64,000 nucleotides of DNA from Intrasporangiaceae bacterium URHB0013 (GTDB lineage Bacteria > Actinomycetota > Actinomycetes > Actinomycetales > Dermatophilaceae). The position numbers were made by a program, and so were the translations under genes. Below are positions 1 to 7,989 of the stretch, piece by piece. The stretch spans positions 124,001-188,000 of the forward strand of contig JIBA01000019.1 of assembly GCA_000620545.1 (NCBI GenBank). The letters run 5' to 3'. The first letter of the stretch is position 1. Every line of letters begins with the position of its first letter. Under the pieces are notes generated by a model that made no database searches, had not been told where the DNA came from, and saw nothing but the letters and a program-made list of their open reading frames with translations.

Positions 1-15
1 GCCACCTGCCCCATG

Positions 16-58
16 CCGAAGGGGCGACCGGACCGGGTGGTCGCGGTCGCCCCTTCGG
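16..58 (-). terminator. Stem-loop terminator after the HTH gene
   Basis: A perfect 15-bp inverted repeat (16-30 against 44-58, arm CCGAAGGGGCGACCG) with a 13-nt loop lies 20 nt past the stop of the HTH gene. There is no clear U-tract, as is common for actinobacterial terminators. The symmetric stem could also serve a gene left of the window. Confidence 0.75.
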
Positions 59-77
59 GTGCGTGGTGGCGCTGCTG

Positions 78-278
78 TCACGCGGTGTCGATGTAGGACG
101 TCTGGAGGTACTTGTGCACCGCATCCTCCGGAACCCGGAAGGAGCGGCCGACGCGTACGGCCGGAAGGTCTCCGCCGTGGACGAGCCGGTAGACGGTCAT
201 CTTCGACACGCGCATGATCGAGGCGACCTCGGCGACGGTCAGAAACCGCACCTCGGCGAGCTGGCGCTCATTCGACAT
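78..278 (-). CDS. Small excisionase/BldC-like helix-turn-helix DNA-binding protein
   Basis: The 66-residue protein is a single MerR/excisionase-type winged HTH. The segment FLTVAEVASIMRVSKMTVYR (residues 12-31) is the helix-turn-helix, and VGRSFRVPEDAVHKYL is the wing and last helix. Proteins of this size and sequence are widespread in actinobacteria and are usually called helix-turn-helix or excisionase-family proteins; BldC, a developmental regulator, is a related example. No integrase is nearby, so a transcriptional role is likelier than excision. The ATG at 278 is preceded by a weak GGGG ribosome site. The operator and targets cannot be read from the sequence. Confidence 0.85.
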   Translation of the reverse strand: MSNERQLAEVRFLTVAEVASIMRVSKMTVYRLVHGGDLPAVRVGRSFRVPEDAVHKYLQTSYIDTA

Positions 279-460
279 GTGTTACCCCGATCTTCGATGG
301 GTTCGCACCCGCGCGTCGACGGCTTCCCCTCCGGCGAAACTGCACGCAGGTGCTCGAAGCAACATTAGGGGCAGATGTGACTGGAGGGGAAGCGAACGAG
401 AGAACGAATCGATCCAGCGCAAGTCGACACGCCGGTGGCACCCCTGCGGATCTCCGGTTG

Positions 461-1816
461 TCACGGCTCGAGGCGGTGCAGGTCGCGCGGGAACAGCGTC
501 ACCTCGCGGATGTTCTCCGCTCCGGTCAGGCGCCCGACCCACCTTTCCAGACCGATGGCGAACCCGCCATGCGGAGGCATGCCGTGGGCAAAGGCCTCGA
601 GGTAGCCCGCGAGGACCGACGGGTCGGTTCCGGTGCGCTCGAGGGCCACGGCGTAGTCCGACGGCCGGTGCAGCCGCTGACCTCCTGTCGTCAGCTCCAG
701 TCCTCGGAAGAGCAGGTCGAAGCTGTTGCTCCACCGCTCGTCTCCGGGCTGAGGATGCGTGTAGAACGGCCGCTTCCCCATCGGGTAGCCCTCCACCGCA
801 AGGAAGTCCGAGTCGTATGCCGCCTTGGCCCACTCGCTGAGCGCGCGCTCGTGCGCGGGGCTGAGGTCCGGCTCCTCCGGGTCGGCGCCGACCTTCGCCA
901 GGGCCTCGCTGAAGTGGATGACGGGGAACTGCTCCGGCACGCGGGGCAGCTCGACGCCCAGGAGCGCAGCCGCGTCGGCGGCATGCTCCCGGATCCCCTC
1001 GACCATCCCCGCGATGGCCTCACGCAGGACGGCGAGCACGTCGCGGTGGTCGCGGACGAAGCCCACCTCCGCGTCGAGCGAGGTGTACTGGGCGAGGTGG
1101 CGCACGGTGTCGTGCGGCTCGGCCCGGAAGACCGGACCGACCTCGAAGACGCGCTCGAAGACGCCGACGAGCATCTGCTTGTAGAGCTGCGGGCTCTGCG
1201 CGAGGAAGGCGGTGCGCCCGAAGTAGTCGACGGTGAAGACGTTGGCACCCGACTCGGTGGCCGTGCCGACGAGCTTGGGCGTCGCGATCTCGGTGAACTC
1301 GAGCGCTCCCAGGGCCGCGCGGAAGCCGCGCATCGAGGCGCCGGCCAGCTGCCAGGCAGCCCGGTGACGCGGGTGGCGCAGGGTCACCGCCGCGTGGTCC
1401 AGGTGGGTCGGTAGGCCGGCGCCGAACGTCGGGCGCCAGAGCTCGGCGGGCGGGGCGACTGCCGGTTCCGTGAGCGCCACGACCCTGGGCTCGACGAGCT
1501 CGGCACCGCCGGGCGCCGCCTCGTTGGCGGACACCGCGCCGGTCACCTCGACGACGGTCTCCTCGGGCAGCGCGGCGAGCTGCTCGACGGTCTCGCGGTC
1601 CTTGACGACGACCTGGGCCAGGCCGGATCGGTCGCGCAGCACGAGGAACGTGACGCTCGCGAGGACGCGACGCCGGTGGATCCAGCCGGCGAGCGTGGCG
1701 CGCTCGCCGGGTCGCACGGATGCGAGGTCGCGCGCGAGGACGCGGGCGGGTGGCATGTCGGTCGGGCCGTCGCTCGGGCTCGAGCCGGTGGTCGCCGTGG
1801 AACTGGGTGGTTGCAT
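461..1816 (-). CDS. aspS: Archaeal-type (non-discriminating) aspartyl-tRNA synthetase
   Basis: Class II aminoacyl-tRNA synthetase of 451 residues, the short archaeal/eukaryal-like AspRS without the bacterial GAD insertion (bacterial AspRS is about 590). An N-terminal OB fold binds the anticodon. Motif 2 (FRAEPHDTVRHL) and motif 3 (GFAIGLERW) are intact, and the C-terminus LFPRDLHRLEP is typical. His47 (GWIHRRR) and Pro102 (AAPGGAE) fall where non-discriminating archaeal enzymes carry His and Pro and Asp-specific ones carry Trp and Lys. I therefore infer charging of both tRNA-Asp and tRNA-Asn, with GatCAB amidation completing Asn-tRNA. The start at 1816 is set by GGAGGTGA just upstream; an in-frame upstream extension lacks family similarity. 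Confidence 0.9.
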   Translation of the reverse strand: MQPPSSTATTGSSPSDGPTDMPPARVLARDLASVRPGERATLAGWIHRRRVLASVTFLVLRDRSGLAQVVVKDRETVEQLAALPEETVVEVTGAVSANEAAPGGAELVEPRVVALTEPAVAPPAELWRPTFGAGLPTHLDHAAVTLRHPRHRAAWQLAGASMRGFRAALGALEFTEIATPKLVGTATESGANVFTVDYFGRTAFLAQSPQLYKQMLVGVFERVFEVGPVFRAEPHDTVRHLAQYTSLDAEVGFVRDHRDVLAVLREAIAGMVEGIREHAADAAALLGVELPRVPEQFPVIHFSEALAKVGADPEEPDLSPAHERALSEWAKAAYDSDFLAVEGYPMGKRPFYTHPQPGDERWSNSFDLLFRGLELTTGGQRLHRPSDYAVALERTGTDPSVLAGYLEAFAHGMPPHGGFAIGLERWVGRLTGAENIREVTLFPRDLHRLEP

Positions 1817-2018
1817 TCCGTTCACCTCCAGAGGGTTGGTGCCCCGGAGGTGTGGGCGATGGGGAATGTCGCTGTGCCACCACACCTTCGCCGCCGCAGA
1901 TCGCGGACGGCCTCTGGTCGTGCTCGGCTCAGGATCGTCAGGCCCGTCGTCGCCGTGTGCACAAGGTTAGGCGCTCAGCCCGCTGCCCACCAACCCGATT
2001 GTCGCCGCGCGCGCGCTC

Positions 2019-2167
2019 AGCGGAGCGAGGCGCCAACAACAGGGACCGCCGGGGCGCCGGCGTTGCCTGGACGCAGCGCAGCGAGCGAGGAACGAGCGAG
2101 CGGAGCGGAGGAAGGCAACGGCTGAAGGGCGCCGCGGCACGCGCCGCAGCGGAGCGAGGCGCCAACA
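2019..2167. repeat. GAGCGAG-rich intergenic repeat cluster
   Basis: The 353-nt gap between acuC and aspS (1817-2169) has no gene. It holds two exact 20-bp copies (2019-2038 and 2148-2167) of a sequence starting AGCGGAGCGAGGCGCC, the second ending just before the acuC stop. Between them are degenerate AGCGAGCGAG/AACGAGCGAG runs and a CGTTGCC/GGCAACG inverted pair (2061-2067, 2114-2120). A related CGGAGCGAGTC motif occurs in a duplicated stretch inside the gluconate permease gene. Function unknown; it looks like a dispersed intergenic repeat. Confidence 0.7.
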
Positions 2168-2169
2168 GC

Positions 2170-3366
2170 TCAGTCGAAGTGCACGTCGAGACCGTGCAGC
2201 GGGAAGACGGCCGTGCGCGTGGCCATCACCGCGCGGTCGACCTCGTTCGCCGGGTCGTAGCCCATGTCCCACGAGCGCCACCAGAGTGGTCCGTCCTCGG
2301 CGGTCAGGTCGCCCATCCGACGCGGCGCGGGCCGGCCGAAGACGCGCTCGACGTGGGCGCGCCAGTCCTCCGGGATCGGGGTCGTGGTCTTGATGGGGGC
2401 GTGGGCGGCGATGGCGGTCAGGTGGGTCCACGTGCGGGGCACGACGCCGACGACCTCGTAGCCACCGCCGCCGAGGGCCACCCATCGACCGTCGCACACC
2501 TCGTGCGACAGGCGGTGGAGCGCATCGGCCGCGGACCGCTGGGCGTCGACGGTGACGGCGAAGTGCGCGAGGGGGTCCTCCGCATGGGTGTCGCACCCGT
2601 GCTGGGTCACGAGCACGTCAGGCTTGAAGGCCCGGATCAGGGGCATGGCGACGGCGTGCAGGGCGCGCAGCCAGCCCGCGTCGCTGAGGCCGGGCGGCAG
2701 GGCGACGTTGACCGAGCTGCCCGCGGCGTCGGGGCCGCCGATGTCGGTGGGCCACCCGGTGCCGGGGAAGAGCGCCCGTCCGGTCTCGTGGATCGAGATC
2801 GTCAGGACACGCGGGTCGTTCCAGAAGATCCGCTCGACGCCGTCGCCGTGGTGCACGTCGACGTCCACGTATGCCACCCGCTCTGCGCCGTGGTCGAGGA
2901 GCCACTGGATGCCCACCGCGATGTCGTTGTAGACGCAGAATCCGCTGGCGCTGCCGGGCATCGCATGGTGGAGGCCACCGGTGAAGTTGACGGCGTGCTC
3001 GGCTTCGCGCTCCCAGACGGCGCGGCAGCTGTCGACCGTGCCTGCCACGACGCGGGCGCTGGCGTCGTGCATGTCCGCGAAGGCCGGGTCGTCCTCCGTG
3101 CCCAGGCCGTACGCCTCGTCGGAGTGGGACGGGTCGATCGACGCGGCCTTGACCGCGGCGACGTACGCGTCGTCGTGGACCGTCGCCAGCAGCTCGTCGG
3201 AGGCCGGCTCGGCGCCGACGACCTGCACGCCGTCGACGTCGAAGACCCCGAGGGCGTCGCAGAGACGCGCCGTGAGGTCCAGCCGAGCGGGTGCCATCGG
3301 GTGCGTGGGGCCGAAGTCGTACCTCGTGAAGGAGGTGTCCCAGACGACCCGGGCCTGAGTTGGCAT
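2170..3366 (-). CDS. acuC: AcuC-type deacetylase (histone deacetylase family)
   Basis: A 398-residue zinc-dependent deacetylase of the class I/II HDAC fold. YVDVDVHHGDG carries the metal-binding Asp/His residues, HHAMPGSASGFCVYND the catalytic His pair region, and a Gly-rich GGGGYEV loop follows. AcuC proteins in Bacillus deacetylate and activate acetyl-CoA synthetase, so control of acetate metabolism is the likely role; the substrate here is not shown. The ATG at 3366 has no ribosome site but has TAGCGT 7 nt upstream, suggesting a leaderless mRNA. It is divergent from the RCK gene. Confidence 0.88.
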   Translation of the reverse strand: MPTQARVVWDTSFTRYDFGPTHPMAPARLDLTARLCDALGVFDVDGVQVVGAEPASDELLATVHDDAYVAAVKAASIDPSHSDEAYGLGTEDDPAFADMHDASARVVAGTVDSCRAVWEREAEHAVNFTGGLHHAMPGSASGFCVYNDIAVGIQWLLDHGAERVAYVDVDVHHGDGVERIFWNDPRVLTISIHETGRALFPGTGWPTDIGGPDAAGSSVNVALPPGLSDAGWLRALHAVAMPLIRAFKPDVLVTQHGCDTHAEDPLAHFAVTVDAQRSAADALHRLSHEVCDGRWVALGGGGYEVVGVVPRTWTHLTAIAAHAPIKTTTPIPEDWRAHVERVFGRPAPRRMGDLTAEDGPLWWRSWDMGYDPANEVDRAVMATRTAVFPLHGLDVHFD

Positions 3367-3373
3367 GATTGAG

Positions 3374-3379
3374 ACGCTA
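3374..3379 (-). promoter_or_regulatory. Leaderless -10 element of acuC
   Basis: TAGCGT lies 7 nt before the ATG of acuC on the minus strand, the spacing expected when transcription begins at the start codon. Confidence 0.5.
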
Positions 3380-3416
3380 TCGCGGAAACGCGCCACGGAC
3401 GACGGAGGTAACACGC

Positions 3417-4085
3417 ATGGGCCGCAACCGGCTCTTCGACGACGACGTGATCGTCATCGGGCTGGGACGCTTCGGCTCGGCCGTCGCTCTCGAGCTCACC
3501 AAGCTGGGCCACCGGGTCATCGCCGTCGAGCGCGACAACGCCATCGCCGAGAGCTACGTCAACAAGGTGGCCAAGGTCGTGCACGCCGACATGGCGCAGT
3601 CCACGGCGCTCGAGATGATCCGCAGCGCGGAGCCGAAGATCGCCATCGTCGGCATCGGCTCGTCGGTCGAGTCCTCGGTGCTCGCGGCCGCCAACCTCGT
3701 CGACGCCGAGGTCCCCTCGATCTGGGCGAAGGCCCTCTCCCCCGAGCACAAGCGGATCCTCGACCGCATCGGAGTGCACCACGTGATCTCGCCCGAGGCC
3801 GACTCGGGCCGCCGTGTGGCCCACCTCGTCAACGGCAAGCTCCTCGACTACATCGAGTTCGACGACGGCTTCGCCATCGTCAAGCTCAAGCCACCGGCGG
3901 AGACGATCGGCTTCACGCTGGAGCAGAGCCAGATCCGGCGCAAGTACGGCGTCACGGTCGTCGGCGTCAAGGCGCCCGGCGAGGACTTCACCTACGCCCT
4001 GCCCCAGACGAAGATCTCGGCGCACCACATGCTCATCGTGAGCGGTCCGGTGGAGCTCATCGAACGTTTCGCAGCGCGTCCCTGA
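3417..4085 (+). CDS. TrkA/KtrA-type RCK potassium uptake regulatory subunit
   Basis: A 222-residue cytoplasmic RCK protein. The N-terminal Rossmann domain has IGLGRFGSAVA (GxGRFG) and an acidic end to beta-2 (VIAVERDN) for nucleotide binding; a TrkA-C domain follows from about residue 140. Such proteins form gating rings on Trk/Ktr potassium channels in response to ATP/ADP or NAD(H). No membrane partner is encoded nearby, so it must act on a channel encoded elsewhere. The ATG at 3417 is preceded by GGAGG at 3404-3408, which overrides an in-frame upstream start at 3369. Confidence 0.9.
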   Translation: MGRNRLFDDDVIVIGLGRFGSAVALELTKLGHRVIAVERDNAIAESYVNKVAKVVHADMAQSTALEMIRSAEPKIAIVGIGSSVESSVLAAANLVDAEVPSIWAKALSPEHKRILDRIGVHHVISPEADSGRRVAHLVNGKLLDYIEFDDGFAIVKLKPPAETIGFTLEQSQIRRKYGVTVVGVKAPGEDFTYALPQTKISAHHMLIVSGPVELIERFAARP

Positions 4086-4107
4086 CCACCGATCCTCTGC
4101 CGGCACA

Positions 4108-4146
4108 GACGAACCCACTGTCCTGAGAGAGGACGGTGGGTTCGTC
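4108..4146. terminator. Bidirectional terminator between the RCK and GNAT genes
   Basis: A 17-bp inverted repeat with one mismatch (4108-4124 against 4130-4146) and a 5-nt loop sits between the stops of two convergent genes, 22 nt past one and 32 nt from the other. Confidence 0.8.
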
Positions 4147-4178
4147 GATCCAGAGGAGGGTCAGCTGCGTGACCGACG

Positions 4179-4706
4179 TCAGAGGCGCAGCTGCGGGCCG
4201 GTGTCGACGCCGAGCGGCAGGAGCATCGCGATCTCCTCCTCGCCGTCCTCCTCGCTGACGACGCCCATGGGTCGGCGGTAGTCGGTCGGTCGGAAGCCCA
4301 TGCCGCTCGCGAAGGCGACGGCGCGGCCGTTCTCGGTGCCGACCCAGTAGACGAGGTGGGAGTGCCCGCGCTCGGCGGCGAGCGAGGCGCCGTCCTTGAC
4401 GAGATGGGTCGCGACACCGGACCCTCGGGCCTCGGGGCGCACCCACAGGCCGAACAGCTCGCCGGCCGAGCCGTCGCTCGCCTTGGCGGTGCCGACGCTG
4501 ACGACGCCGACGGCGACGCCGTCCCGCTCCGCCACCAAACGCGCGGAGCGCTGCATGCGTTCGCGCCAGAAGTCCTCGTCGTAGGACTCTTCCTCCTCGA
4601 CCGTGGCAACGAACGCCTCGGGCGATTCACGCAGTGCGGCGAGGCGGACGGAACGGTAGTCCTCCCAGTCGTCCTCGCCGAGGGGACGCACGGTGATGTC
4701 GCTCAT
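4179..4706 (-). CDS. GNAT family N-acetyltransferase
   Basis: A 175-residue single-domain GNAT protein. The acetyl-CoA pyrophosphate-binding motif A is LWVRPEARGSGVATHLV (about residues 87-103). It is the last gene of the putative putB-proC-GNAT-GNAT run. Its N-terminus (VRPLGEDDWEDYRSVRLAALRESPEAF spans the first 30 residues) resembles that of the next GNAT gene, suggesting an old tandem duplication. The substrate is unknown. The ATG at 4706 is chosen because the GNAT fold starts there; AGGTGG is a weak ribosome site. Confidence 0.85.
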   Translation of the reverse strand: MSDITVRPLGEDDWEDYRSVRLAALRESPEAFVATVEEEESYDEDFWRERMQRSARLVAERDGVAVGVVSVGTAKASDGSAGELFGLWVRPEARGSGVATHLVKDGASLAAERGHSHLVYWVGTENGRAVAFASGMGFRPTDYRRPMGVVSEEDGEEEIAMLLPLGVDTGPQLRL

Positions 4707-4798
4707 GGGGTCCACCTTCGCACGACAGGCACTCGGACCGCACCCACGGGGTCGTGAACGCTCGGGGGCGGCCAGGACCGGCTGCTGGGCAGTGCGAC

Positions 4799-5311
4799 TC
4801 AGAGGCGATGGACCATCTCGACCTCGCGCAGGTCGGGCCGCCGCGGGTGGTCGTGGACGGCGCCGGTGCGCTCGAAACCACACCGCTCGTAGAGGGCGCC
4901 TGCGGCCGTGTTGGAGCTCGTCACCTCGAGGACGACCTCTGACTTCCCGAGGCGCCTCGCCTCCTCGAGGACGGCCCGGACGAGCGACTCGCCGACACCG
5001 CGGCCGCGCGCCCGCGGTGCGACGTACATGCCGAACAGCGTTGCCGTCGTGGCCCGCTCGGGCTCCCAGTGGGATCCGAGGCCGGCACTGCCGAGGACAC
5101 CCGAGGCGTCGCGGGCCTGCACGAGCCAGGCGCCCTCGATGCGTTGACGCCAGTCGGCCTCGTCGTAGGCAGCCTCGTCGGCGTAGGTGAACCAGAACGC
5201 GTCGGGCGCGTCCCGGAGCATCGCGAGACGGACGTCGCGGTGCGACTGCCAGTCGTCGGGCGAGACCGGGTGCAGGTGCAGGTGCTCGTCGTGCGGGTGC
5301 GGCTCGGTCAT
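4799..5311 (-). CDS. GNAT family N-acetyltransferase
   Basis: A 170-residue GNAT protein, paralogous to its downstream neighbour. Motif A is MYVAPRARGRGVGESLV (about residues 95-111), and ALYERCGFERTGA near the end is the usual acceptor-side beta-bulge segment. The N-terminus is His-rich (EPHPHDEHLHLHP), which is not a family feature. It starts 15 nt after the proC stop, so it is probably cotranscribed. A GTG one codon upstream (5314) is an alternative start. Substrate unknown. Confidence 0.85.
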   Translation of the reverse strand: MTEPHPHDEHLHLHPVSPDDWQSHRDVRLAMLRDAPDAFWFTYADEAAYDEADWRQRIEGAWLVQARDASGVLGSAGLGSHWEPERATTATLFGMYVAPRARGRGVGESLVRAVLEEARRLGKSEVVLEVTSSNTAAGALYERCGFERTGAVHDHPRRPDLREVEMVHRL

Positions 5312-5326
5312 CACCCCACGATGCCG

Positions 5327-6133
5327 TCAGACCTGGCCGGACGCCAGCTGTTTCGATCGAGCCGCCGCGGCCTCGATGGCCGTGACGAAAGCGGCGCGGA
5401 CCTTGTGGTCGTCGAGCTGGCGCAGGGCTGCGACGGTCGTGCCGCCGGGCGAGCTGACCTGCTCGCGCAGCACCGTGGGGTGCTCGTGGGTCTCCCTCAG
5501 CATCGTCGCCGCGCCGTAGAGGGTCTGGACCACGAGCTCGGTGGCGGTGGCGCGCGGCAGGCCGAGCACGACGCCGGCCTCGATCATCGCCTCGACGACG
5601 TAGAAGATGTAGGCCGGGCCGCTACCGGAGATGGCGGTGACGGCGTCGAGGTGCTTCTCGGCCAGCCGGACCACCTTGCCGCACGAGCTGAGCAACGCCT
5701 CCGCCTCGGCGAGGTGGTCGTCCGTGCAGTGCCTGCCGGGCGAGATGCCGGCCATGCCCTGGTCGACGAGCGCCGGGGTGTTGGGCATGACGCGGATGAC
5801 CGACGTGCCCTCGGGCAGGCGGGACTCGAGGTACTCCGTCGTGATGCCCGCGGCGAGCGAGACGACGGCGTTGCCCGGGACCACGTGGTCGTGGATCTCC
5901 TCGAGCAGCGCAGCCATGTCCTGGGGCTTGACGCAGAGCACGAGCGTGTCGGCGGTGTCGGCTGCCTCGGCGTTCGCCAGCCCGCGGACGCCGTAGTGCT
6001 CGGCGAGGGTTCTCACCTTGTCGGGGGTGCGTCCGGTGACGACGAGGTCGCCGGCCCTGCGGCCGGACCGGATGAGACCGGAGACGAGGGTCTCCCCCAT
6101 GACCCCGGCGCCGAAGATGGCCGTCGTCGTCAT
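5327..6133 (-). CDS. proC: Pyrroline-5-carboxylate reductase
   Basis: Reduces 1-pyrroline-5-carboxylate to proline with NAD(P)H, the last step of proline synthesis. The 268-residue length is normal. The Rossmann motif FGAGVMGE is at residues 7-14, VMPNTPALV is the conserved central signature, and ISGSGPAYIFYVVEAM with VSSPGGTT form the C-terminal dimerisation and substrate region. The ATG at 6133 has GGAGG 6 nt upstream. It starts 13 nt after the proline dehydrogenase stop, so the enzyme that makes P5C from proline and the one that reverses it probably share an mRNA. Confidence 0.95.
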   Translation of the reverse strand: MTTTAIFGAGVMGETLVSGLIRSGRRAGDLVVTGRTPDKVRTLAEHYGVRGLANAEAADTADTLVLCVKPQDMAALLEEIHDHVVPGNAVVSLAAGITTEYLESRLPEGTSVIRVMPNTPALVDQGMAGISPGRHCTDDHLAEAEALLSSCGKVVRLAEKHLDAVTAISGSGPAYIFYVVEAMIEAGVVLGLPRATATELVVQTLYGAATMLRETHEHPTVLREQVSSPGGTTVAALRQLDDHKVRAAFVTAIEAAAARSKQLASGQV

Positions 6134-6146
6134 CGTCTGCCTCCGC

Positions 6147-7097
6147 TCAGCCCTTGGTCGCGATGCCGCGCAGGAAGAACATGACGTTGGCCGGCTTCTC
6201 GGCCATGCGGCGCATGAGGTAGCCGTACCACTCCTCGCCGTACGGGATGTAGACGCGCATCTGGTCGCCGCGGTCGGAGATCCGCTTCTGCTCCTCGGGG
6301 CGGATACCGAAGAGCATCTGGTACTCGAACGACCTCGGGTCGCGACCGGCCTGGCCCGCGAGCGCCCCGGCGATCTCGATCAGCCGCGGGTCGTGCGAGG
6401 CCACCATCGGGTACCCCTCGCCCTGCATGAGGATCTTGAGGCAGCGCACGTAGGACTTGTCGACGTCGGCACCGGTCTGGAAGGCGACCGACTCGGGCTC
6501 CTTGTAGGCGCCCTTGCAGAGGCGGACGCGGGACCCGGCGTGGGCGAGGTCCCGGCAGTCGGCCTCCGTGCGGTAGAGGTAGGCCTGCAGCACGGCGCCG
6601 ACGGTCGGGAAGTCGGCGCGCAGCTCGCGCAGCGCGTCGAGGGTGAGGTCGGTCGTCGTGTGGTCCTCCATGTCGAGGGTCACGGTCGTGCCGGCCTGCT
6701 TCGCGAGCTCGCAGATCTCACGGGCATGGTCGAGGGCGATCTCGTTGCCGTCACCCGGGAGCGCCTGGCCGAGCGCGCTCAGCTTGAGCGACACCTCGAC
6801 GGCACCGCCCTCGGTGAGCCCCTGGTCGCGCAGTGCGGTCAGCAGGGAGAGGTACGCGTCGCGCGTGTGGCGGGCCTGTGCGAGGTCGGTCGTGTCCTCG
6901 CCGAGGTAGTCGATCGTCGAGAGGCGGCCGGACGCTGCGATCTCCGAGGCGGCCCCGACGACGTCGGCACGCTCGGCGCCGGGTACGAAGCGCTTGACGA
7001 CCGAGCGCGACACGGGCGCCTTCTCGATGACGTCTCGGATCTTCTCCTGCTTGGACAGCTGCAGGAGCGAGTTGCGCAGCAGGTCGCTGGCGTCCAC
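6147..7097 (-). CDS. Monofunctional proline dehydrogenase
   Basis: A 316-residue FAD-dependent PRODH, the (beta-alpha)8 barrel domain alone without the fused P5C dehydrogenase of PutA. Typical signatures include LDMEDHTTTD, YRTEADCRDL, RLCKGAYKEPESVAF (substrate carboxylate-binding region) and the C-terminal YIPYGEEWYGYLMRR. It oxidises proline to P5C and passes electrons to the quinone pool. No P5C dehydrogenase gene is in the window. The GTG start at 7097 is set by GGAGG 5 nt upstream; the longer in-frame extension is low-complexity and not conserved. It heads the operon with proC. Confidence 0.92.
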   Translation of the reverse strand: MDASDLLRNSLLQLSKQEKIRDVIEKAPVSRSVVKRFVPGAERADVVGAASEIAASGRLSTIDYLGEDTTDLAQARHTRDAYLSLLTALRDQGLTEGGAVEVSLKLSALGQALPGDGNEIALDHAREICELAKQAGTTVTLDMEDHTTTDLTLDALRELRADFPTVGAVLQAYLYRTEADCRDLAHAGSRVRLCKGAYKEPESVAFQTGADVDKSYVRCLKILMQGEGYPMVASHDPRLIEIAGALAGQAGRDPRSFEYQMLFGIRPEEQKRISDRGDQMRVYIPYGEEWYGYLMRRMAEKPANVMFFLRGIATKG

Positions 7098-7269
7098 GGG
7101 GGCCTCCGGGTGGTGCTCGGGATGTCGCTCGGGTGACGGGGGGCGAGCAGTGGTGACCGCCCGCCGGGCAAATCTACCGCCGCGGCGAGCCCACGCCTGC
7201 CGGTCCCCTTCCGTCGGCGCAGCCGTGCGGCACGAGTGTCCCGGTGGCTCATGCGGCAGACTCGCTGCC

Positions 7270-7989
7270 ATGCGTCGCCCGTCCGCCGCCCACCGGCCTG
7301 TGCCCGCTGCCCTCGCGGCCGCCGCCGCGCCGCTCGTGCTCGTCGCCTGCTCCCAGCCGCCGCCGGCCACTCCTGCCGGCACCGCCCATGCCGGCTCCGT
7401 CGTCACCTCCGGCAGGCCCACGTCGGACGCGCCGCTCACGCCGCCGTCGAGCCTGGTGCCGCCCCGCGTGCACGACGCCGGGGCGGTCGCCACGTACCTC
7501 GGTGACCACGACCTCGCGGGCCTGACCCGGACCGGCCAGGAGTCGGTGACCGAGGCCGTCGTCGCGCTGTGCCCCGGCGGCCCCGCTGTGGCCCGGGACG
7601 TCGGCCCGACGGCATACGCGAGGGCGTGGGAAGGGCTCGGCGGCGTCCGCGCGGACGTCGCCGCGATCACCTACCCGGACCTGGCGAGTGCCTCGAGCGC
7701 GATCGAGCCACTGCTCGCCGCGGCCGCCTCCTGCCGGGCACCCCGGACCACCAACGGCATCACGACGGCCGTCGCCAATCAGCGCCGCGACGTGGCGGAG
7801 GGTATGCCGCTCGGCCGGGTGGACGTGACCCGTGTGGCCCCGGACGAGACCCGTCACGACTACGTCGGTGTCGTGCAGGTGGGCAACGTGCTGGCACGAC
7901 TCACGTACTCCGCCCTCGACGCCAAGGTGGCCAACGAGAAGGGGTCGACGGCTCTCGCGCTGCTGGCCCGGGGCGTCCAAGAGCTCTGA
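7270..7989 (+). CDS. Putative secreted lipoprotein of unknown function
   Basis: A 239-residue protein with a lipoprotein signal: MRRPSAAHRP, an alanine-rich hydrophobic stretch, then the lipobox LVAC with Cys27. A Pro/Thr/Ser-rich linker follows, then a domain of about 170 residues that I do not recognise. It may bind a small molecule or a peptidoglycan fragment, but no motif supports a function. CAGACT lies 7 nt before the ATG, compatible with a leaderless mRNA. Its TGA overlaps the next ATG by 1 nt, so the two genes are coupled. Confidence 0.8.
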   Translation: MRRPSAAHRPVPAALAAAAAPLVLVACSQPPPATPAGTAHAGSVVTSGRPTSDAPLTPPSSLVPPRVHDAGAVATYLGDHDLAGLTRTGQESVTEAVVALCPGGPAVARDVGPTAYARAWEGLGGVRADVAAITYPDLASASSAIEPLLAAAASCRAPRTTNGITTAVANQRRDVAEGMPLGRVDVTRVAPDETRHDYVGVVQVGNVLARLTYSALDAKVANEKGSTALALLARGVQEL

